Source: Methylococcaceae bacterium
GTDB taxonomy: Bacteria > Pseudomonadota > Gammaproteobacteria > Methylococcales > Methylomonadaceae
DNA: 31,293 bases
Reading direction: 5' to 3'
NCBI GenBank assembly: GCA_021647145.1
Contig: JAKIVF010000030.1
Location: forward strand, 1 to 31,293
Below the pieces are notes generated by a model. The model was not told where the DNA came from and ran no database searches. It worked only from the letters and a program-made list of their open reading frames with translations. A program made the translations under genes and the position numbers. How positions within the stretch are numbered: the stretch's first letter is position 1; each line of letters opens with the position of its first letter. Positions 8,363 to 15,546 of the stretch are shown one piece after another.

Positions 8363-10750
8363 TTATTCACTAGCCTCGTCACTATCATCCGAGGTCATAT
8401 CAGAAATTTCTTTTAATCGAGAAACTACTGTAAAATTAATTGTATCTTTAGGGTAATCACCCTCATTATCCATATTTCCGGCTACTTTTTCCATTAACAA
8501 TGTTAATGTTTCATTTACATTAGAAACAGCATAAACACTAAATAGCTCGGCTTCAACAGCATCAATCACTTCCTGCTTTAACATCAAGTTTCGCTTATTA
8601 GAGGCAGGAATAATCACACCATGTTGTCCATTCAACCCTCTTGCCTTACAAAGTTTAAAAAAGCCTTCAATCTTTTCATTAACACCACCAATCGCCTGGA
8701 CTTCTCCATACTGGTTAATTGAGCCTGTTATAGCAAAGCCCTGTTTGATTGGTATATTAGTTAAAGCAGAAATTAAACAACAGAGTTCAGCCAGAGAAGC
8801 ACTATCCCCATCAATATACCCATAAGACTGTTCCATCGCTATACTAGCCGATATTGCTAAAGGAAATTTCTGAGCATAACAATGCCCCAAATATCCAGTT
8901 AATATCATCACTCCTTTTGAATGGATTGCCTGCCCCAGTTCAGCTTCTCTTTCAATATCAACAATGCCACGAGAGCCCGGGTAAACAGTGGTAGTAATTC
9001 GAGCAGGTGCACCAAAACTACTTCCTCCAATCTCCATAACAGTTAAGCCATTAACTTTACCTATAGCCTCTCCTTCGGTATCTATCAAAATAGTTCCGTC
9101 TATCATTTCCTCAAGAATTTCTTTAGCAATTCGACCACTCCGTATCTCTTTCGCTAATAAAGCTAACTCAATTTGTGACTTATCAATTTCTTTCACTCCC
9201 TCTTTTGAACAAATCAAATTAGCCTCTCCAATAACTTCTAAAGAGTCATTAATGCGTGCTGATAATCGGTTTTGACTCTCTGAAAGCCGGCAACTATGTT
9301 CAATTAATCGAGCTATTGCCTTTTTCGTTAAAGGTAAAACTCCAGAATCTGATGCCTGTTTAACCATTAAGGTAACAAATTGTTCAATTGTGTCACTAGT
9401 TATTTTAATATGATTATCAAAATCTGCGAGAACTCGAAACATTTCATTAAATTCACTATCCATGTCCTCTAGTAAATAATAAATATTTCTTGGTCCAACT
9501 AATATAACTTTAACGTCTAGTGGAATCACCTCTGGTTTTAAAGTCATGGTATTAACACCAAACTCAGTATAAGGCGATTCAATTTCTATCTTTCCAGTTG
9601 TTAAAGCCCGCTTTAAACCTTCCCAAACAAAAGGGTAGGTTAATATTTTTTCAGCATCCAGAATTAAATAACCACCATTCGCTCTATGTAATGAGCCTGA
9701 ACATATGCGACGATAAGAAGTAATCAAAGCGCCTTGATCGCTCATATATTCAATACGCCCAAATAAATTTTGATACGTTGGGTGTGATTCATAAATAACT
9801 GGCGCCCCTTTTCCCTGCTTAACATCAACTAAAACATTGGGTGTATATTGCTCGGTTAGTATCAAACGTTTAGTCGCATGATCTTTAATTTCTTGAGTAC
9901 GGGAAGGCATTAAAAAATCTGTAATAGTATCAACCACATTATTTTTTAATTCAGCTAAATAGCTTAATACATCATCTGTATTTTGATATTTGCTATTTAA
10001 TTCTTCGAATAACGGGTCAATGGCTAAACCAATAGTATCAATATCCAGCTGTTTAGTTTCATCTGCCAACGTTCTTCGCCATTGGGGTAGCTTAAGCAAA
10101 GCTTCACCCAAATAAGCCTCAAGCTCTTCAGTATGTTTATGAAATGCTTCTCTTTCTGCCTGGGGAAGCATTGTAAACTGGTCTTCATCCAAGGCCTTAT
10201 TATCATTAATGGGTAAAAAGGTGACGGTATCGCTTTCTCTAAATAAAGCAACACTCATAGTTTCTGCCTTTTTATCGACTAGATCAATTGCTGCGGTATA
10301 TTGCTGATTAAAATGACGTTCTAATGTTGCTTTTTTTTGTTGATAAGTCGGGCTTTCAAAAGCCGCAGGAAAAGTAGCCAGTAAACTATCAATTAATTGT
10401 TCAATATCTTTTGTGAATAAATGCGCATCCCCTGCTGGAAACTCTATTGAAATAGGTTCTCGAGTATTCTCAAAATTATCAACATAAGCATAAGAAGGAG
10501 GTGTATCTTGTTTTTCAGAAATACTCTGTAAATAGTCTGAAATCATAGACAGCCTCCCAGTTCCAGGCTCGCCCATTACAAAAATGTTATAGCCCGGGTT
10601 TTTCATTGCAACACCAAATTCTAATGCTGATTGAGCTCTCGACTGACCAAGAATAGTATTGTGTTGTCTTGATATTACTGGAATTTCAAAACTATCTAGA
10701 TCTATATTAAGTTTTAAAAACTCTTTTGGAACCTTTACATGGTTTTTCAT
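8363..10750 (-). CDS. Lon-type (S16) protease with AAA_32-like N-terminal part
   Basis: ATP-dependent protease of the LonB/YcbZ/AsrA group, 795 aa. The N-terminal half carries the AAA_32-type region, with a P-loop-like GEPGTGRLS at about 60-68, where Arg replaces the usual Lys; to my knowledge this is frequent in the group. The Walker B/sensor region includes RANGGYLILDAEKIL. The C-terminal S16 domain has the Ser-Lys dyad Ser650 (IDGDSASLAEL) and Lys693 (GGVNEKIEGFF), 43 residues apart as in E. coli Lon. AsrA in Pseudomonas is a heat-shock-linked protease; a protein-quality-control role is inferred here. The acidic tail (MTSDDSDEASE) is not part of the domain. It lies downstream of ribA on the same strand, separated by 88 bp. 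Confidence 0.93.
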   Translation of the reverse strand: MKNHVKVPKEFLKLNIDLDSFEIPVISRQHNTILGQSRAQSALEFGVAMKNPGYNIFVMGEPGTGRLSMISDYLQSISEKQDTPPSYAYVDNFENTREPISIEFPAGDAHLFTKDIEQLIDSLLATFPAAFESPTYQQKKATLERHFNQQYTAAIDLVDKKAETMSVALFRESDTVTFLPINDNKALDEDQFTMLPQAEREAFHKHTEELEAYLGEALLKLPQWRRTLADETKQLDIDTIGLAIDPLFEELNSKYQNTDDVLSYLAELKNNVVDTITDFLMPSRTQEIKDHATKRLILTEQYTPNVLVDVKQGKGAPVIYESHPTYQNLFGRIEYMSDQGALITSYRRICSGSLHRANGGYLILDAEKILTYPFVWEGLKRALTTGKIEIESPYTEFGVNTMTLKPEVIPLDVKVILVGPRNIYYLLEDMDSEFNEMFRVLADFDNHIKITSDTIEQFVTLMVKQASDSGVLPLTKKAIARLIEHSCRLSESQNRLSARINDSLEVIGEANLICSKEGVKEIDKSQIELALLAKEIRSGRIAKEILEEMIDGTILIDTEGEAIGKVNGLTVMEIGGSSFGAPARITTTVYPGSRGIVDIEREAELGQAIHSKGVMILTGYLGHCYAQKFPLAISASIAMEQSYGYIDGDSASLAELCCLISALTNIPIKQGFAITGSINQYGEVQAIGGVNEKIEGFFKLCKARGLNGQHGVIIPASNKRNLMLKQEVIDAVEAELFSVYAVSNVNETLTLLMEKVAGNMDNEGDYPKDTINFTVVSRLKEISDMTSDDSDEASE

Positions 10751-10838
10751 AAATTCAGACTATTGTTACCGATAGGAATTGTAGATAAGGGGAAGTTGTT
10801 ACTAGAACTGGAAAACTACCCAGCTTTTAAATATCTGG

Positions 10839-11456
10839 TTATTTTGAAGGGGGCTCATCCGACATGGTAAGTATATGGCTCATTTTTTTAGCTTTAGTCT
10901 TTAAATACTCTGCATTGTCATGGTGAATATCGGTTTCTATAGGAATACGCTGATCAACGTGTACACCTAATTCAATTAACTCTTCAATTTTTTTAGGATT
11001 GTTGGTAATTAAAGAAATACTCTTTACGGCTAAATCTTCCAGCATCAATGCCGCTAGATCATAAACTCTCTCATCGGCAAGATGACCTAAATGAATATTT
11101 GCATCCACGGTATCCAGCCCCTCATCCTGAAGATTATAAGCTTGTAGTTTTTTTAATAACCCAATCCCTCGTCCTTCCTGACGTAAATAAATCATGACAC
11201 CGCAACCTGCTTTATCTATCAGATTTAATGCCATATCTAGCTGCTCACCACAATCACATCTACGCGAACCTAAAACATCGCCCGTAAAACATTCGGAATG
11301 AATACGAACAGGGACACCTGTCTTATTAGCCACATCTCCCTTTACAAAGGCAATATGCTCCTTTTCATCAAGACTATTACTGTAATAATGCAAGGTAAAT
11401 TCGCCATGCGCTGTTGGTATTCGTGCCTGAACTATATTTTTTAATTTTGCTTTCAC
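10839..11456 (-). CDS. ribA: GTP cyclohydrolase II
   Basis: First committed enzyme of riboflavin synthesis, converting GTP to 2,5-diamino-6-ribosylamino-4(3H)-pyrimidinone 5'-phosphate. All key motifs are present: the zinc cysteines in SECFTGDVLGSRRCDCGEQL, the catalytic RQEGRGIGLLKKL, and the Asn-rich TNNPKKI near the end. Length 205 aa matches stand-alone RibA (no RibB fusion). The start is GTG at 11456 (GTG AAA GCA), with only a weak ribosome-binding site. It is 73 bp downstream of the methyltransferase gene and may be co-transcribed with it. Confidence 0.96.
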   Translation of the reverse strand: MKAKLKNIVQARIPTAHGEFTLHYYSNSLDEKEHIAFVKGDVANKTGVPVRIHSECFTGDVLGSRRCDCGEQLDMALNLIDKAGCGVMIYLRQEGRGIGLLKKLQAYNLQDEGLDTVDANIHLGHLADERVYDLAALMLEDLAVKSISLITNNPKKIEELIELGVHVDQRIPIETDIHHDNAEYLKTKAKKMSHILTMSDEPPSK

Positions 11457-11529
11457 TGTTTAGCTATACTCTTCAATATCCATTTTTATCATGTACGACT
11501 GATTCTTCTGATTAAGTAGCCAAGTATAA

Positions 11530-12147
11530 TTACTTTACTGCCTGAATCAGTTTAACCATATCACTACTCGCAGGGTCTACAATCACCTTTTCAAAACCAC
11601 AGGACTGGATGCTTTTTACAGTTTGTCTATTAATATTTGCTCCAAAAACCAAAACAACCAATGGATTTAATATCTTCATCATCATTGCTTTTACTGGATT
11701 AGAGCTAAGCACATGCTCTAATAATAAAACCTGTCCTCCAGGCTTACAAACTCTATATAGCTCCTGTAAACCTTTAATTGGCTGAGGGACTGAGCAAAAA
11801 ACAAACGTTGCTATTACTGTATCAAAACTATTATCTGCATAACATAAAGACTGAACATCCATCAGCACTATTTCTACAGATATTCCATTCCGATGTCGTT
11901 TACTTCTAGCCTGCTTCAACATATCTTGGCTAAAATCCAGTGCTGTAACCTGAGTATCAGGAGGATAAAAAGGAAAGTTTTTACCTGTTCCAACACCTAC
12001 CTCTAAAATATGCTCTCCTTCAACCTTATTCCATAAAATCTGCCGTTTTTTCTTTAGAAAAATCCTTTCTAAAAAACCTTCCAGACCATCAAAATAAGGC
12101 GCAATTCGATTATATTTTTTTTTTATTTTTTCATTCTCGTCTTGCAT
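11530..12147 (-). CDS. Class I SAM-dependent methyltransferase (Methyltransf_11 type)
   Basis: 205 aa. Rossmann methyltransferase motifs are clear: motif I LEVGVGTGKN, an acidic residue after strand 2 (TALDFS), MDVQSLCYADNSFDTVIATFVFCSVPQP, and PGGQVLLLEHV. The overall layout, with an N-terminal YNRIAPYFD segment, resembles UbiE/PmtA-like enzymes acting on quinones or phospholipids. The substrate cannot be assigned from sequence alone. An AAGG lies five bases before the ATG. It is the first gene of a minus-strand run with ribA and the Lon-type protease. Confidence 0.85.
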   Translation of the reverse strand: MQDENEKIKKKYNRIAPYFDGLEGFLERIFLKKKRQILWNKVEGEHILEVGVGTGKNFPFYPPDTQVTALDFSQDMLKQARSKRHRNGISVEIVLMDVQSLCYADNSFDTVIATFVFCSVPQPIKGLQELYRVCKPGGQVLLLEHVLSSNPVKAMMMKILNPLVVLVFGANINRQTVKSIQSCGFEKVIVDPASSDMVKLIQAVK

Positions 12148-12292
12148 TTTAACCTTCTATTTTTTAGTGTTCTAACTGTTGAGTCCCATAAAAAACTATG
12201 AAGTATAATCCATAAATAGGGTTACAAGTAATCCTGTTTTTTCAATAATTTTTTTCAAACCAGAAACACGGTAAATAAAATAAATTAGTGTT

Positions 12293-12320
12293 TTCTTATA
12301 TTTTCAGTTACAATTATACT
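12293..12320 (+). promoter_or_regulatory. Candidate sigma70 promoter for the 12355 gene
   Basis: TTCTTA (12293-12298), 16-bp spacer, TATACT (12315-12320), 35 bases before the start codon. The -10 is good and the -35 is moderate. Confidence 0.4.
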
Positions 12321-12354
12321 CTCTGCTAACTACTCTACAGAAAGTTTTACAGGT

Positions 12355-12753
12355 ATGTTCCCTCCAACTAGCAAATTATTGATCATAATATTGGCTTTGC
12401 TACAACTTGTAGCACCGTTCACACATGCTCATTCCCATGGAGAATCAACTGAAAATGAACTTCATATCCCTGGGTTAGAATATTTAACTACGAATAAAGA
12501 CGGTTCATGTTTTTTGTCTATAGACCACTCATTAGTCCCTGAATCTACAGTAATTAGTGTTGGGACAGCCATTAAACAAAACAAGGCAATATCTGACTCC
12601 ACTTTAGATTTTTATTTACCTGAAAAAAACTATTCAGTTAATTTTGTTTCCAAAGGGGCATCAATTGTTTTTGATCACCTCATGTCAGAACCTATCTTGA
12701 CTGCCCACTATACTTTACTACCTTCCCGCGCCTCTCCCATAGCAACAAACTAG
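12355..12753 (+). CDS. Small exported His-containing protein next to metal efflux genes
   Basis: 132 aa, not recognised. An N-terminal signal peptide (LLIIILALLQLVAPFTHA) is followed at once by HSHGE, giving the cluster HAHSHGE at the mature N-terminus, a possible metal-binding motif. The remainder (SCFLSIDHSLVPESTVISVG, DFYLPEKNYSV) looks like a beta-rich domain. A periplasmic metal-sensing or buffering role is inferred from the location upstream of czcCBA, but no family was identified. It probably has its own promoter and is separated from czcC by 442 bp with a strong terminator. Confidence 0.7.
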   Translation: MFPPTSKLLIIILALLQLVAPFTHAHSHGESTENELHIPGLEYLTTNKDGSCFLSIDHSLVPESTVISVGTAIKQNKAISDSTLDFYLPEKNYSVNFVSKGASIVFDHLMSEPILTAHYTLLPSRASPIATN

Positions 12754-12774
12754 TTTTAACAACCAGGCCTCTTG

Positions 12775-12820
12775 TAAGTACCCAAGCAAAATCAATTCAA
12801 TTTTTTTATTTGGGTACTTA
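12775..12820. repeat. 11-bp perfect inverted repeat
   Basis: TAAGTACCCAA (12775-12785) pairs perfectly with TTGGGTACTTA (12810-12820). The 24-nt loop has a further AAAAT/ATTTT pairing. No T-run follows on either strand, so it is not a standard intrinsic terminator. It could be a transcript-end hairpin for the 12355 gene or a protein-binding site. Confidence 0.45.
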
Positions 12821-12843
12821 ACACTCAACTCTTTCACTTATTT

Positions 12844-12867
12844 TTAATCTGTATTAGAACAGATTAA
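12844..12867. promoter_or_regulatory. Perfect 9-bp dyad, possible operator
   Basis: TTAATCTGT (12844-12852), six-base spacer, ACAGATTAA (12859-12867). Symmetry and spacing suit a dimeric regulator binding site, and it sits immediately before the large folded element upstream of czcC. It could also form an RNA hairpin. Confidence 0.4.
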
Positions 12868-12871
12868 TCAT

Positions 12872-13074
12872 TTAAGGCAACTGGAAATATATAACCCTTC
12901 TACTTTGCTTAGATTATTTGTTTACCTTCGGTTTTGTTTTATAGGGCGCATAGCTCTAACTACGTGTCCGAAACAACAAAATCAAAGACGAACAATAATA
13001 ATTAGAAAAGCTTTAGCGATTCTTATGCTTTAGTACAAGTATGGTGGGTAGGTTATGTGTTTCCAGCTGCCTAA
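12872..13074 (+). ncRNA. Candidate structured RNA upstream of czcCBA
   Basis: A long-range stem joins 12872-12896 (core AGGCAACTGGAAA) to 13051-13074 (core TTTCCAGCTGCCT): about 24 pairs with one A-C mismatch, one bulge and two G-U wobbles. Inside are TACTT/AAGTA (12901-12905 / 13037-13041), TTTTGTT/AACAAAA (12932-12938 / 12975-12981) and an apical 10-pair hairpin, GGGCGCATAG (12943-12952) with CTACGTGTCC (12960-12969 region), loop about six to seven bases, two G-U wobbles and one A-C mismatch. Read as plus-strand RNA there are four wobbles and two A-C mismatches; on the minus strand it is the reverse. The plus strand is therefore favoured, and a terminator follows at 13137. It could be a leader, a small RNA or a mobile inverted-repeat element. 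No known family was recognised. Confidence 0.45.
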
Positions 13075-13136
13075 GCTGTCAGAACCTGAACAGGCTTTCA
13101 AGCGAAAAACTACAAACCCCATAAAAACATTAAATT

Positions 13137-13160
13137 GAAGTGATAACACTTCCTTTTTAT
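13137..13160 (+). terminator. Intrinsic terminator before czcC
   Basis: GAAGTG (13137-13142), loop ATAA, CACTTC (13147-13152), then CTTTTTAT. This is a strong rho-independent terminator pointing toward czcC, 36 bases before its start codon. It would end the structured RNA upstream, or act as an attenuator for the efflux operon, whose ribosome-binding site follows. Confidence 0.8.
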
Positions 13161-13195
13161 ATATAAAGACAAGCTACCTAAACTGGAGTTTCACC

Positions 13196-14452
13196 ATGTC
13201 TAACTTTAGACATATTAAAAGATTATTTTTTTTAATACTGTTAAGCGCACCTCATTGCTACGCCCATGATAATCCAATCGTTGAACATCACGACTATATC
13301 AAAATTGATAAAAATTTAACGTTATCTCAAGTCATTAGCCTGACATTAGAACAATTTCCTGACCAAATGCTAAACACCGCACGTCAGCAAGAGGCGAATG
13401 CTTTGCAACAAAGAGGAAATAGTTGGTTAGCTGGTGCGCCTAATTTCGCAATGCGGTATCAAGATGATCTACCGGGTGACGATATTGGCCTTAGAGAAAT
13501 TGAGGCAGAACTAGAATTACCTTTATGGAATTGGGGACAACGCTCTGCAGGACAAAAAGTTGCCGAAGAAGCACTATTATCAGCAAAAGAGCAATCATCT
13601 ATTTTAAATTTGGATGTTGCAGGATTAGTTAGAAACGCTTTATGGAATATAGAATTGGAAAATATTCGCTATCAACAAGCCAAGTCTAATCAAAATATAT
13701 CACAACAGCTCCTCAATAAGATCAAACGCAGAGTAGAATTAGGCGATTTACCTCGCACTGATTTATTGCTTGCTAAAAGTGACCATTTGGCTAAACGCTC
13801 ATTACTGACTAGAGCTGAAGCTGAACTGATGCATGCTCGAAAAAGTTATCTTAGCTTAACCCAAATAAGCATAATTCCTGCCTCCTTTAAGGAAAAGTTG
13901 AGTTCCATTGTTGAAATTTCTGCAAATCATCCTAAGTTAGCTGCAATGAATGCCGTTGTTAGGCGTAAACAAGCTGAGCTTAAATGGGTAAAGTCTGCCG
14001 GTTCTGGACAGAATAGTTTAATTTTAGGTGGAAAAAGTGAAAAGGGTGATGAGAACGCCGATGATATTGAAAGTATGAGTGTAGGACTATCTATTCCATT
14101 TGGGGGAAGTGCGCATCTTGCACCAGAAATCGCCTCAGCAAATCTCGAGCTAACTGAAACCTATGCAGAAAGAGCCCGCCTTTTCCGAGATTTAGAAAAG
14201 AAACACCATGAAGCAAAGCATGCCATAGAAGTTAGCAGAACAGAGCTAAAACTTGCTAATGAACTCAAACAAATATCTGAATCCCTTTTAAAAATGACAC
14301 GTTTAAGTTTTTCAGCAGGCGAAATAAATTTAATCGATTTATTAAAAATCCAGGCTAAATCTCTAGATTCAATTCGTCTAGCAAAAGAGCAAGAAATAAT
14401 GTTACAAAAAAATATATCACTATACAACCAGGCAGTAGGAGTACAACCATGA
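13196..14452 (+). CDS. czcC: Outer-membrane efflux protein, CzcC-like (TolC family)
   Basis: 418 aa. A signal peptide (ending CYA) precedes two OEP-type alpha-hairpin repeats (about 38-200 and 240-410); LTLSQVISLTLEQFPDQMLNTA starts repeat one, and LAPEIASANLELTETYAERARL lies in repeat two. There is no lipobox. It forms the outer-membrane channel of the tripartite metal pump encoded with the next two genes. GGAG lies seven bases before the ATG. Its end overlaps czcB by 4 bp (ATGA), indicating an operon. Confidence 0.88.
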   Translation: MSNFRHIKRLFFLILLSAPHCYAHDNPIVEHHDYIKIDKNLTLSQVISLTLEQFPDQMLNTARQQEANALQQRGNSWLAGAPNFAMRYQDDLPGDDIGLREIEAELELPLWNWGQRSAGQKVAEEALLSAKEQSSILNLDVAGLVRNALWNIELENIRYQQAKSNQNISQQLLNKIKRRVELGDLPRTDLLLAKSDHLAKRSLLTRAEAELMHARKSYLSLTQISIIPASFKEKLSSIVEISANHPKLAAMNAVVRRKQAELKWVKSAGSGQNSLILGGKSEKGDENADDIESMSVGLSIPFGGSAHLAPEIASANLELTETYAERARLFRDLEKKHHEAKHAIEVSRTELKLANELKQISESLLKMTRLSFSAGEINLIDLLKIQAKSLDSIRLAKEQEIMLQKNISLYNQAVGVQP

Positions 14453-15546
14453 AAAAAAATTTAATCATATTACTTTTTTTAGCTTGTCCCTATATCAGTG
14501 CCAGCGAAAATAAAGTGAACTTAACCCCTGACCAATTAAATAATCTGGGGATAAAAACAGATAAACTTAAATCTATTCTAGATTTTCCTTTATTAAATGC
14601 ACCGGCAAAAGTGGTTGTTCCACCAGATCATGAATTTATTGTTAGCGCAACTCAAGCTGGACTAATCAGTAAGCTGAATGCAGCCATTGGTGATGAAGTT
14701 AAAAAAAACCAAATTCTGGCATTGATTAAAAGTCCTGAATTATTATCATTACAACGTCAATACCTTAAAGCGCACAATGAAAAAAAGCTTGCCTGGACGA
14801 GTTACAATCGAAATGAAAAACTAGTACAAGAAGGTGTGATTTCTGATCGTCGCTGGCAAGAAAGCCGTAATGAATACTATGCTTATGTCGCAGCAGAAAA
14901 CGAAACTAGGCAATTGCTGGAAATTACTGGTATGTCCTCTAACGAGATCAAAAAACTAGTCTCTCAACGCAAACTCAGTAGTGAACTAACAATACGTTCC
15001 CCTATTAAAGGAATTATTTTAGAGCGCATGAGTACAGTTGGTGAAAGATTAGATATTCTTTCTCCTATCTATAAAATCGCTAACCTAGATCAACTTTGGC
15101 TTGAAATTAATATCCCTCAAGAGCTGTTAATTAAAATCAAGATTGCAGACAAAGTAAAAGTAGAAAACAAAGAGATAAGTGGATCAATCAGCTTATTAGG
15201 CCGAAGTGTTAACCCTAAAACTCAGACTGTACTTGCCAGAGCTACCATTTCTGGAGGAAGCTCGTTACTTAGAGTGGGACAAAATATTAATGTACAAATC
15301 ATCCAAGTAAGCAACAATCCAACGTTTAGCGTCCCCCATACTGCAATCACTCAAAATGAAGGACAAGCGTACCTATTTATCCGTAATACAGAAGGTTTTA
15401 CAATTAGCCCTGTTACCGTTATTGGCAAACAAAAACAAAACTCGATAATTACTGGAACTGAAGAATTAAAAGAAAATATTGAAATTGCTATCAAAGGTAC
15501 CGTGGCACTGAAAGCAAACTGGCTTGGCTTAGGGGGTGACGAATAA
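14449..15546 (+). CDS. czcB: Periplasmic adaptor (membrane fusion) protein, CzcB-like
   Basis: 365 aa. A signal peptide (MKKNLIILLFLACPYISA) is followed by the barrel-sandwich hybrid (AGLISKLNAAIGDEVKKNQI), an alpha-hairpin (LLSLQRQYLKAHNEKKLAWT), a second lipoyl half (LTIRSPIKGIILERMSTVGE), and beta-barrel and membrane-proximal domains. It links the RND pump to the outer-membrane channel. There is no N-terminal His- or Met-rich metal-binding extension, so metal specificity is not shown here. It overlaps czcC by 4 bp and czcA by 1 bp; AGGAG precedes the start. Confidence 0.9.
   Translation: MKKNLIILLFLACPYISASENKVNLTPDQLNNLGIKTDKLKSILDFPLLNAPAKVVVPPDHEFIVSATQAGLISKLNAAIGDEVKKNQILALIKSPELLSLQRQYLKAHNEKKLAWTSYNRNEKLVQEGVISDRRWQESRNEYYAYVAAENETRQLLEITGMSSNEIKKLVSQRKLSSELTIRSPIKGIILERMSTVGERLDILSPIYKIANLDQLWLEINIPQELLIKIKIADKVKVENKEISGSISLLGRSVNPKTQTVLARATISGGSSLLRVGQNINVQIIQVSNNPTFSVPHTAITQNEGQAYLFIRNTEGFTISPVTVIGKQKQNSIITGTEELKENIEIAIKGTVALKANWLGLGGDE

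Noticed and set aside
8988..9275. Plus-strand frame inside the Lon-type protease
   Set aside because: Antisense shadow of a well-supported gene; no family features.
12872..13074. Retron msr-msd
   Set aside because: Flanking inverted repeats are suggestive, but no reverse transcriptase gene lies anywhere in the window.
12872..13160. Named nickel-cobalt or other metal riboswitch
   Set aside because: The position fits, but I could not match the conserved loops of a known class by eye, so only a structured-RNA candidate is reported.
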